Below, piece by piece: positions 1 to 5,345 of a stretch of 6,494 nucleotides of DNA (positions are counted from its first letter, which is position 1; each line of letters begins with the position of its first letter). The notes beneath the pieces were generated by a model. It worked only from the letters and a program-made list of their open reading frames with translations. It made no database searches and had not been told where the DNA came from. The DNA is from an archaeon (GTDB lineage Archaea; Hydrothermarchaeota; Hydrothermarchaeia; JALTZZ01; JALUTC01): positions 1 to 6,494 of the forward strand of contig JALUTC010000025.1 of assembly GCA_027058345.1 (NCBI GenBank), written 5' to 3'. A program made the translations under genes and the position numbers.

Positions 1-131
1 CCTTTATATAGTAAAGATAGGAATGGGATTGCTTCGTATGGAATTTTTATATTTATCGGGTAGAATATGTTTGCGAGCATTCCTATGAAATAAATCGTTG
101 ATGAAAATGATATATATTCTGATAGCTTCAT
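1..131 (-). CDS. Partial small membrane protein, N-terminus only
   Basis: The first 43 codons of a gene that runs off the left edge are visible. The ATG (131-129) overlaps the TGA of the 302-residue gene in an ATGA arrangement, so the two are almost certainly translated together as the end of one operon. The fragment starts MKLSEYISFSSTIYFIG and contains a probable membrane span around residues 9-25, then a short polar loop (PINIKIPYE) and a second hydrophobic stretch starting near residue 35. An AAGGA lies immediately before the ATG, too close for a good ribosome site, so translational coupling is more likely. I do not recognise the family. Small two-span proteins accompany CedA in the Ced DNA importer, and a small hydrophobic protein here would fit that, but with 43 residues this is only a possibility. 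Confidence 0.7.
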   Translation of the reverse strand, partial: MKLSEYISFSSTIYFIGMLANIFYPINIKIPYEAIPFLSLLYK

Positions 132-1036
132 ATCCTTACAAATCTACTTGCGAGGAAAATTCTATCGAGAAGTGCATCCAATTTATCCCCGGACAATATG
201 TTGTATAGGTATCCTGCAGCAAGTAATGCGATTATATATGCGAGTATTGGTATTACTACGAGGTTCATGAATAGTGTTTTAACAGCATCCAATAACAATT
301 TAATTATTGGGCCTAAAATTGATGTTATATTAAGTATTATTCCTATAATTTTTTCCAATGTCCCGGTTAATGATGCCTTTTGCGTCTCCTCACTCTTTAA
401 CTCTTCATAACCAATTTTCTCCTTGATTTCTCCCTCCCTTTTTTTCAATTCATTAATTTCCTTATGAATATCCTTTATATCGTAGAATATGTAGAATGAT
501 ATTGGTAGGAAAATCATGAATGCGAGAGATATTGCAAATATTGCAGCACCTATGCTTCTCGTAACTTTTGGGACTAAAAGTATTGATGAAATTGTTAGAA
601 ATGTTAAACCGTATGTTGTGAAGAATTCAAAGATTGCTTTTACAAAATATGAAAATGCTACTATCAATCCAAGTATTGGCTCAACCGTATCAACGAGCTT
701 ATTTATCCCATCTAATAGAGGAACTGTTGAAACTATTCCGTTTATCCATGTTAAGAAAACGAGAAGACCAATTCCGTAGTTTAAATTCGTGTTAAGCCTT
801 TCTATAACAGCTTGTTTTAATCCGTTATAATTTATTATGTCCAAGATTTTACCAACAAGACCATTTATTATCAACAATGCAATTATAGCAAATATTATTA
901 TACCGGCAATTTCCCTCTTTGCAGATTCTTTTATCTCTATGTTACCGGATAATAATCCGAGTCCGTATTTGAATATTATGAAAAATATTTCAATCGTAAA
1001 TACTATTGCAAAAGCAGTTAACGTAATGTCTGGCAT
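128..1036 (-). CDS. Polytopic membrane protein, possibly VirB6/CedA-like channel component
   Basis: A 302-residue protein with about seven or eight hydrophobic segments: near residues 5-29, 43-65, 88-108, 117-138, 141-157, 162-186, 230-256 and 257-281. A highly charged K/E-rich linker at 187-222 is probably cytoplasmic. There is no cleavable signal peptide. Residues 143-183 show a G-rich double span with a conserved-looking order: Gly143, Pro156, basic R160, Gly163 and Pro178. This resembles the VirB6/TrbL/CedA membrane proteins of conjugation and Ced DNA-import machines, which form the inner-membrane channel. That match is by eye and not decisive; it could be an unrelated polytopic protein. 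The ATG is supported by GAGGGTGA at 1053-1046 with a 9-nt spacer. It overlaps the upstream gene by 19 nt and the downstream one by 4 nt, so it sits in a three-gene operon. Confidence 0.85.
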   Translation of the reverse strand: MPDITLTAFAIVFTIEIFFIIFKYGLGLLSGNIEIKESAKREIAGIIIFAIIALLIINGLVGKILDIINYNGLKQAVIERLNTNLNYGIGLLVFLTWINGIVSTVPLLDGINKLVDTVEPILGLIVAFSYFVKAIFEFFTTYGLTFLTISSILLVPKVTRSIGAAIFAISLAFMIFLPISFYIFYDIKDIHKEINELKKREGEIKEKIGYEELKSEETQKASLTGTLEKIIGIILNITSILGPIIKLLLDAVKTLFMNLVVIPILAYIIALLAAGYLYNILSGDKLDALLDRIFLASRFVRI

Positions 1037-1497
1037 ATAAATTCTTCACCCTCAATCTTATACCTATCAACAAACCAAAAATCATCCCTCTTTTTTATTA
1101 TGAAAGATATCAATCTTATATCAAACTCCGGCTCCCTTCTAATTACGAGCTTGTTATTCTTTATCCCTTCAACTTTATAAGTATCCGGATCTATCGTCCT
1201 CGAATCCCTAACGATTATTTCATCATCATGTATTTCCGAAATCTCAACCGGATTGTTTAAGAAGCAAAATATATGTAGAAGCTTTTCAATATTTTCAACC
1301 GATTCTATAATATAATAATTCGTATTTGTTGAAATGAATCCGTAATAAGTCCTCCTAAAATTTATAACCTTTATCATGTTATCCTCGATTGATATTATTC
1401 TCGAATATGGTTCGATTGAAAAAATCTTATTTTTATCAAGAATGTTAATAATATTTTTTACCTCTCTCCCATTGCTTTTGTATACTAATTCTAACAT
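1018..1497 (-). CDS. Hypothetical soluble protein, first gene of minus-strand operon
   Basis: A 159-residue protein I do not recognise. It has no membrane span and no signal peptide. The sequence alternates short hydrophobic strands with charged turns (for example SRIISIEDNMIKVINF at 32-47, and EIIVRDSRT, KLVIRREPEFDIRLISFIIKK further on), which suggests a mostly beta fold, perhaps a small barrel or repeated beta-meander domain. Two cysteines are visible (FCFLN near 98 and CQTLR at the C-terminus), with no metal-site spacing. It leads the operon that includes the possible VirB6/CedA-like membrane protein, so a cytoplasmic partner or regulator of that protein is plausible but unproven. The ATG at 1497 has no ribosome site; TTTAAAGTAATAAAA begins 26 nt before it, fitting a leaderless transcript from the promoter shared with the gene at 1542. 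Confidence 0.8.
   Translation of the reverse strand: MLELVYKSNGREVKNIINILDKNKIFSIEPYSRIISIEDNMIKVINFRRTYYGFISTNTNYYIIESVENIEKLLHIFCFLNNPVEISEIHDDEIIVRDSRTIDPDTYKVEGIKNNKLVIRREPEFDIRLISFIIKKRDDFWFVDRYKIEGEEFICQTLR
1046..1053 (-). promoter_or_regulatory. Ribosome binding site for the 302-residue membrane protein
   Basis: On the minus strand GAGGGTGA stands 9 nt before the ATG at 1036. Its GGTGA part matches the archaeal anti-Shine-Dalgarno end of 16S rRNA. It lies inside the 3' end of the 159-residue gene, which shows that the overlapping start at 1036 is the true one and that this gene is translated from an internal operon position. Confidence 0.65.
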
Positions 1498-1541
1498 GGA
1501 TAAGAAAATTTTATTACTTTAAATCCAAAAAACACAAAAAC
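1498..1541. promoter_or_regulatory. Bidirectional promoter with shared palindromic TTTAAA
   Basis: The 44-nt gap between two divergent start codons holds one TTTAAA at 1518-1523. Being its own reverse complement it reads the same on both strands. It begins 24 nt before the plus-strand ATG (1542) and 26 nt before the minus-strand ATG (1497), where an archaeal TATA box would sit for leaderless mRNAs. Neither start has a ribosome site. Minus-strand GATTTAAAGTAATAAAA (1525-1509) recurs exactly at 3599-3615; plus-strand TTTAAATCCAAAAA (1518-1531) recurs exactly at 6132-6145. Confidence 0.6.
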
Positions 1542-1955
1542 ATGTCAAGGAAAAGGAAAAAGAAAAGGAGAAGGGTTAAGGAATATGTTGAAAAGGAATT
1601 GGTTGCGAAGTTGACGATAGAATTTATAAATGCTGTTAAGTTATTGCAATATGCGAAGGAGGCTATTGATTTTTTAATTGAGAGGGTAATTGAAAAGGAT
1701 GAGAATGTATCGCCAATACTTCTATTTCGTTCAATGATTGATAAATACGATTTGAGATATCAAAGCTTGAAAGAAGATGGATATATTTTCGATTTGCATG
1801 AGATAAAGGTAAAGGATACCGGAGAAGAATTTTACATTTCACTAATATTTGAAGGAAATGAAAAAAATGATAAGGTCTTGATTAAAAAATTGCTCGACAT
1901 ATTCATCGATATATCACCGGGGAAGAAAAAGAGGTGTTTGAAATGTATGGATTGA
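1542..1955 (+). CDS. Hypothetical basic protein with C-terminal CxxC
   Basis: A 137-residue soluble protein I do not recognise. Residues 2-13 are almost all Lys/Arg (SRKRKKKRRRVK), which suggests nucleic-acid or phosphate binding. A helical region with a heptad-like pattern follows at 14-51, then a more mixed region with likely beta strands at 80-104 (GYIFDLHEIKV, EEFYISLIFEG), then a helix at 110-123. The C-terminus ends in a CLKC motif (132-135), a single CxxC that could be half of a zinc site, completed in a dimer. The ATG has no ribosome site, but TTTAAATCC lies 24 nt upstream, as for a leaderless transcript. Its last 13 nt overlap the start of the AbrB-like gene, so the two form an operon. 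A DNA-binding accessory or regulator is a guess from charge alone. Confidence 0.78.
   Translation: MSRKRKKKRRRVKEYVEKELVAKLTIEFINAVKLLQYAKEAIDFLIERVIEKDENVSPILLFRSMIDKYDLRYQSLKEDGYIFDLHEIKVKDTGEEFYISLIFEGNEKNDKVLIKKLLDIFIDISPGKKKRCLKCMD
1931..1936 (+). promoter_or_regulatory. Ribosome binding site that decides the AbrB-like start
   Basis: GAGGTG lies 6 nt before the ATG at 1943, an ideal archaeal Shine-Dalgarno match and spacing. A GTG inside this motif at 1934 is in frame and could be taken for the start, but the site serves better as a ribosome binding sequence for the ATG, which removes three residues from the protein. Confidence 0.7.
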
Positions 1956-2137
1956 GAAGAATAGTTTCAATAGATGGAAATAGAATAAAGATGATAAGAA
2001 GAATAACAAGCGGTTATAAAAAAATGCCAATACTTTGCTTACCGAAGATTATAGAGGAGTATGGGTTTAAAATAGGTAGTGATGTTGAGGTTGAGATATC
2101 GAATGAGAAAATTGTTATAAAACCGATAAGGAAGTGA
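1943..2137 (+). CDS. AbrB/SpoVT-like swapped-hairpin DNA-binding protein
   Basis: A 64-residue protein. Residues 33-62 carry the classic AbrB/MazE-type pattern: LPK, a short helix (IIEEYGF), then KIGSDVEVEI, NEK and IVIKPI. In this family the hairpins interlock in a dimer that binds DNA with a basic N-terminal face; here residues 1-29 contain many Arg/Lys (RR, KMIRR, GYKK). The length is typical for a stand-alone archaeal AbrB-like regulator or antitoxin. No toxin is evident next to it: the upstream gene is a basic unknown and overlaps by 13 nt, while the downstream gene converges with a 2-nt gap. It is therefore more likely a transcription regulator co-expressed with the 137-residue protein, possibly acting on the nearby shared promoters. 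The GTG at 1934 is the alternative start, judged less likely because it lies inside the ribosome site. Confidence 0.85.
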   Translation: MYGLRRIVSIDGNRIKMIRRITSGYKKMPILCLPKIIEEYGFKIGSDVEVEISNEKIVIKPIRK

Positions 2138-2139
2138 AA

Positions 2140-2367
2140 CTATTGAAAGAGCTTGTATGAAATTATTTTACAATTTTTTAATTTTTTACAAACATTTTTC
2201 CCATCATAGCATGGTATCCATACATTCGATAAATAAAGGTCGAGTATTATTTTCTTACCACATTTAAGTTTAAATCTTACTTTTCTCGATGCAAATATAT
2301 CGAATTCTATATCTTTTGCATAAAACTCCAAGAAACCATATTTCAACCGGATAACATATTTCTTCAT
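2140..2367 (-). CDS. Hypothetical 75-residue four-cysteine protein
   Basis: A small protein I do not recognise. It appears to be two or three beta strands at the N-terminus (KYVIRLKYGFLEFYAKDIEF), then a basic, cysteine-containing C-terminal half. Cysteines are at 36, 53, 60 and 66, and the last three are closely spaced in a Lys-rich stretch. They could bind zinc or form disulfides, but the spacing is not a standard zinc ribbon. The gene is supported by its promoter: it faces the platform-protein gene across a 44-nt gap, with a TTTTAATA element 25 nt before its ATG. It ends 2 nt from the AbrB-like stop. Being monocistronic and divergent from pilus-type genes, it could be a local regulator, but nothing in the sequence proves this. 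Confidence 0.65.
   Translation of the reverse strand: MKKYVIRLKYGFLEFYAKDIEFDIFASRKVRFKLKCGKKIILDLYLSNVWIPCYDGKNVCKKLKNCKIISYKLFQ
2163..2200 (+). terminator. Possible T-run terminator for the 1542-2137 transcripts
   Basis: Just beyond the AbrB-like stop the plus strand has four T runs in close order (four T, six T at 2174-2179, six T at 2182-2187, five T at about 2195). Archaeal termination relies on such U-rich RNA without a needed hairpin. The run lies inside the C-terminal coding part of the opposite-strand gene, where it is read as Lys/Asn codons, so the T-richness may partly be a by-product of that coding. Confidence 0.35.
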
Positions 2368-2411
2368 TCCCTTAATCGATTTGCTATTAAAAGGATAAAA
2401 ATCAAAGGGTT
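2368..2411. promoter_or_regulatory. Bidirectional promoter, TATTAAAA/TTTTAATA
   Basis: The 44-nt divergent gap contains TATTAAAA at 2385-2392, which reads TTTTAATA on the other strand. It begins 27 nt before the platform-protein ATG (2412) and 25 nt before the four-cysteine-protein ATG (2367). Plus-strand AAGGATAAA (2391-2399) sits 21 nt before its ATG; the same nine bases sit 20 nt before the HerA-type ATPase ATG on the minus strand. Neither start has a clear ribosome site. Confidence 0.55.
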
Positions 2412-3605
2412 ATGTTGAAATACATTGAAAGGGTTGAGAGAAAGGAAGCGATAGAAAAGGCGATAAGATTTATAACATTGTTTACGGTCTTATTGAGATT
2501 CAAAAACAAGGAGAATGCCTTTCTCGAAGCAAGTAAGGATTTCTTTCCTGAGTATCATGAAAGGATAAAAAGGCTTGGATTAACCGTTGAAGATGCTTTG
2601 GAAGAGCTTTCCAAAAAATATAGCAAGATATCCGAAGCTATTTCAATCTCGTTTAAGCTATATAAGGCTGAGTTTAAGAATCCGAAACAAGACTTTGACA
2701 GGGTATTTAAGGAAAGCATGGATTTAATAAGAAGGGAAAGAATGAGGGAGCTTGATTCATTTGAAAGAAAATTTGGATTCTACTTTTCAATGCTTATATT
2801 TTCACCAATAATTTTCCTCATGCTTGCACCGGCTATTCTCTCAATAATTGGTTTGAATTTGAATATCGTGATGATAATATTAAGCATCGTCATGGCAATA
2901 TCAATGCTATTCATCCTATTATTAATTACGGAGGAAAGGATTGAGGAAATAAAGGATTATATCGTTTTGGCAATTCTTTCAATGCCATTCCTAACATTGC
3001 CACTCGTATCATATCTTTATTTCAAAATTTTCCTGAAGAATAAATATTTAAAGGAGGAATATGAGAAGGCGAGGTATGAGGAATATGAATTGATAAGTTA
3101 TTTGCAGGATGCATATATAAAGATTTCGCAAGGATATCCAATAACGTTCAAGGAATTTTCATCAAAGGAATTTCTTCTCGAAGTCGTTAATAAGGTTTTG
3201 AAGGAAATTCAATTGTATGGAAAATCCGGGTTACCGATATTGAAATCCTTAAGGGATTATATTGTTGAGTTTGTTGATTTTAAGAGGAATATAGAATCGA
3301 GATTAATGGATTATAAAAGGAATTTAAAGGTTTTGATGTTTATCATTCCGGTGATTCTATTCGTTTCATTGAAGGTTTTTGATATGATAGCGAAGCATGT
3401 TCAAACGATTGAAGCATTCATACTTAAGATAAAGGAAGTAAATTTCATGATTATTTTCCCATTTATAAACCTTGGAATTGCAATCGTATTCACAATCCTT
3501 GCAATGATTAGTAGTGAGGAAATCGGAATATATAAATCGAATCTTCATCTCGTATCATTTGCATTGCTCGAACTATTCCTTTTTGAGCTATTGCTTTTGA
3601 TTTAA
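2412..3605 (+). CDS. FlaJ/TadC/GspF-like pilus assembly platform membrane protein
   Basis: A 397-residue protein with the T2SS-F layout seen in archaeal FlaJ and related type IV pilus platform proteins: a helical cytoplasmic domain (about 1-120), three membrane spans (about 123-147, 151-172, 183-207), a second helical cytoplasmic domain (about 215-303) and three further spans (about 305-325, 343-366, 378-397). The cytoplasmic parts carry the family's usual look, with 'LGLTVEDALEELSKKY' at 55-70 and 'VLKEIQLYGKSGLPILKSL' at 262-280. Such proteins sit in the membrane under the growing filament and couple the secretion ATPase to subunit extraction. At 397 residues it is shorter than typical FlaJ, nearer to a pilus-type paralogue. 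It is followed by the prepilin peptidase 20 nt later, which strongly supports the assignment. No FlaI/GspE-type ATPase is in the window. The start has no ribosome site but a TATA-like element at -27. Confidence 0.8.
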   Translation: MLKYIERVERKEAIEKAIRFITLFTVLLRFKNKENAFLEASKDFFPEYHERIKRLGLTVEDALEELSKKYSKISEAISISFKLYKAEFKNPKQDFDRVFKESMDLIRRERMRELDSFERKFGFYFSMLIFSPIIFLMLAPAILSIIGLNLNIVMIILSIVMAISMLFILLLITEERIEEIKDYIVLAILSMPFLTLPLVSYLYFKIFLKNKYLKEEYEKARYEEYELISYLQDAYIKISQGYPITFKEFSSKEFLLEVVNKVLKEIQLYGKSGLPILKSLRDYIVEFVDFKRNIESRLMDYKRNLKVLMFIIPVILFVSLKVFDMIAKHVQTIEAFILKIKEVNFMIIFPFINLGIAIVFTILAMISSEEIGIYKSNLHLVSFALLELFLFELLLLI

Positions 3606-3615
3606 AGTAATAAAA
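3599..3615 (+). promoter_or_regulatory. Internal promoter for the prepilin peptidase
   Basis: GATTTAAAGTAATAAAA is identical over 17 nt to the minus-strand promoter of the 159-residue gene (1525-1509). Its TTTAAA begins 25 nt before the ATG at 3626, against 26 nt in the other copy. The TAA stop of the platform gene (3603-3605) is part of the TTTAAA. This suggests the peptidase can be transcribed on its own as a leaderless mRNA, in addition to any read-through. Confidence 0.5.
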
Positions 3616-3625
3616 AAGAGTGTGC

Positions 3626-4129
3626 ATGATCTACGATATAATTTCTTTTATAATTGTTTCAATCTCGGCATACCTCGATTATAAATATGGAGCAATACCA
3701 ATTGCAAATGTATATCTTTTACTTATCCCAATATTTTTATACCTCGATTTCTCATGGATCAAATTATTATTGATAATCCTTTTCTTCATCCTTTGGTATT
3801 TTTCAATACTCGGAGGAGGGGATTCGAAAACCTTAATGTTAGTATCGAGCATCATAGGTTTAAAGGCATTATTGATTTTCTTCATAGGTTATCTTCACGC
3901 ATACGTATTTTCATATTTCGATAGGGAAACGAGAATAAAATATAGCATTGCAATTCTTATACTTGCATTTTTCTTCGGATATTTCTCATTGATATTTCTA
4001 ATCCTCGTATTCTTAGCAATGCCAAGGGAAAACATTTACAAAATCCGGTTCATGATTTCTTATTTCTATGCTTTCATTTTATATCATCTTTGCAATAGTT
4101 TTAATCTTCTTAAGCTTCTCATATGGTAA
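3626..4129 (+). CDS. Archaeal prepilin/preflagellin peptidase (FlaK/PibD type, A24 family)
   Basis: A 167-residue membrane aspartic protease that cuts the positively charged leader from type IV pilin-like precursors at the inner face of the membrane. Both catalytic motifs are visible: Asp18 in 'SAYLDYKYGAIP', which matches the family's first-aspartate motif (D.K...IP), and Asp66 in GGGD (63-66), the GxGD motif. FlaK uses Asp18 and Asp79, so the first position agrees well. About six membrane spans follow the usual order (1-17, 26-60, 69-92, 104-132 and 142-165 in hydrophobic blocks). It lacks the bacterial N-methyltransferase domain, as archaeal members do. I chose ATG 3626 over the in-frame GTG at 3620 because the TATA element is 25 nt upstream of it. 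It follows the platform gene and converges on the ATPase gene with a 51-nt overlap. Confidence 0.88.
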   Translation: MIYDIISFIIVSISAYLDYKYGAIPIANVYLLLIPIFLYLDFSWIKLLLIILFFILWYFSILGGGDSKTLMLVSSIIGLKALLIFFIGYLHAYVFSYFDRETRIKYSIAILILAFFFGYFSLIFLILVFLAMPRENIYKIRFMISYFYAFILYHLCNSFNLLKLLIW

Positions 4130-5302
4130 CTTTATCCTTACCTTCTTCAATATTTCAGCATCAACCTTTATCACAAATATATTCGAAACCTCATTCCTTA
4201 GGTTTTGCTTAACAATACATTCCCCAAGCTTCAACATCATCAACCTCCTTTCATAAAAATCACTCATTGAAATTGCATCCTTTAAATATTTTATCTGCTC
4301 CGGTGCTTGCATTTTGAATACGAATACATTTCCAGCATTTGCTATTATCCTCTTATCAACATCTATTATATCTTGAGTTGATATTATTATCGCAAATCCG
4401 TATTTCCTCCCTTCCTTAACAAGCGGAATTATTGGACTTGATTCTCCCGCAAGTTTATGTGCCTCATCCAAAACTATGAACAATTTTATATTTTCACTTA
4501 TCCCCTCTCTCCTCATCCTATCCAATAAATATTCGAGCAATGTATATCCTACCAAAATTCTTGAATGCTCATCAGGTAATTTGCTTAAATCAAAGTTTAA
4601 AACACCTATCTTCGTTATCTCATCAAGCCTTATGGTTGATTTCCTCGCAAAAACTCCACTCGCAGATGATGCATATGCTCGAAGCTTTGCCTTCAAAGAA
4701 ATCAATGAAATCAATCTTCCGGATTCCTTGCTCTTCTTCTCTTCCTTTTTTATTTCTTCCTCTATAAGCTCGTAAACATCAAGCAATGTCGGTGTCTCTT
4801 TATCTTCATACTTATCCAAATCAAATCCCTTCTTTATATAAGCTTGTTCGAGAAAATACATCAAAAGCGAATATTGTAATGGAGCATCCTTCATCGATAT
4901 TCCGAAAGCAATCTCAAATCCACGCATTATTTGTTCAATCCTTTGTCTCGGAGTTAATCCACCCAAATCAAGAATGTTCAAAAAATCTTTCTTTCCAATT
5001 TCAAGATTCATATCAGCAAAATCAACATATTCTCCAGCGAAATCTATTATTATAGCATTTACACGCCTAACCTTCCTATACCTATGTATAAGGGTTTTGA
5101 CAAAAGTTGATTTCCCACTCCCACTCATACCAAATACGCATATATGCGGATTTATCGTCTTCGAAAAATCTATGAAAAACAATTTCCTCTGAAATAATGT
5201 CCTTCCTATATAAACCTCTCCTTTTAATAAATCCTGTTTTGGTTCAACAATTGTTGGAGTGAATCTGAATAAATCCTTTGTAAAAATCTTTTGCACTCTC
5301 AT
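4079..5302 (-). CDS. HerA/VirB4-type FtsK-HerA superfamily ATPase, possibly CedB-like
   Basis: A 407-residue cytoplasmic hexameric-motor-type ATPase without membrane spans. Numbered from the ATG at 5302: Walker A GMSGSGKST at 58-66, the following 'IIIDFAGEYVDF' strand, Walker B 'FIVLDEAHKL' with Asp279 and Glu280, the HerA/VirB4 'EGRKYG' segment at 297-302, and the STQD sensor motif at 308-311. This order is diagnostic of the HerA/VirB4/TrwB branch, which pumps DNA or drives conjugation. It is shorter than VirB4 and lacks a long N-terminal domain. HerA proper acts with NurA in repair; no nurA is here, so a transfer or import role (as for CedB in Ced) is the better reading with the other genes. 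An in-frame TTG lies at 5311, but ATG 5302 gives the 43-nt divergent spacing seen elsewhere and TCCTTAAGGA at -24. Confidence 0.88.
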   Translation of the reverse strand: MRVQKIFTKDLFRFTPTIVEPKQDLLKGEVYIGRTLFQRKLFFIDFSKTINPHICVFGMSGSGKSTFVKTLIHRYRKVRRVNAIIIDFAGEYVDFADMNLEIGKKDFLNILDLGGLTPRQRIEQIMRGFEIAFGISMKDAPLQYSLLMYFLEQAYIKKGFDLDKYEDKETPTLLDVYELIEEEIKKEEKKSKESGRLISLISLKAKLRAYASSASGVFARKSTIRLDEITKIGVLNFDLSKLPDEHSRILVGYTLLEYLLDRMRREGISENIKLFIVLDEAHKLAGESSPIIPLVKEGRKYGFAIIISTQDIIDVDKRIIANAGNVFVFKMQAPEQIKYLKDAISMSDFYERRLMMLKLGECIVKQNLRNEVSNIFVIKVDAEILKKVRIKLPYEKLKKIKTIAKMI

Positions 5303-5345
5303 TTTTGGCAAAATTTATCCTTAAGGAATTGAATTTGGAAAAGAA
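5303..5345. promoter_or_regulatory. Bidirectional promoter with palindrome TCCTTAAGGA
   Basis: The 43-nt gap between the HerA-type ATPase and the ParA-like gene contains a perfect 10-bp palindrome, TCCTTAAGGA, at 5318-5327. Its CCTTAAGG core begins 27 nt before the ParA-like ATG (5346) and 24 nt before the ATPase ATG (5302). Minus-strand AAGGATAAA here matches the copy upstream of the platform gene. The palindrome could be TATA, repressor site or both. It may also be a binding site for the RHH protein encoded 3' of the ParA-like gene, which is speculation. Confidence 0.5.

Noticed and set aside
198..1040. Open frames on the plus strand at 198-410, 516-779 and 837-1040
   Set aside because: They lie opposite the 302-residue membrane protein, have no promoter or ribosome site, and read as low-complexity antisense of hydrophobic codons.
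1934..1942. GTG start for the AbrB-like gene
   Set aside because: The GTG is part of GAGGTG, which is a good ribosome site 6 nt before the ATG at 1943.
3620..3625. GTG start for the prepilin peptidase
   Set aside because: The ATG at 3626 is 25 nt from TTTAAA, matching other genes here, and aligns the first catalytic Asp at residue 18 as in FlaK.
3366..3885. Minus-strand open frames at 3366-3548 and 3679-3885
   Set aside because: Antisense to the platform and peptidase genes, with no upstream signals. Cysteines in the first are chance readings of GCA/ACA-rich codons.
4476..5192. Open frames on the plus strand at 4476-4775, 4540-4767, 4786-5055 and 4974-5192
   Set aside because: All are antisense to the ATPase, whose motifs are complete; several overlap each other and none shows a known domain.
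4079..5302. Assigning the ATPase as HerA of HerA-NurA DNA repair
   Set aside because: Motifs fit the wider HerA/VirB4 branch, but no nurA, mre11 or rad50 gene is nearby and the N-terminal region is short; kept only as an alternative.
5303..5311. TTG start at 5311 for the HerA-type ATPase, adding three residues
   Set aside because: The ATG at 5302 gives the 43-nt divergent spacing and the TATA distance seen at the other two pairs; the TTG would shorten the TATA distance to about 15 nt.
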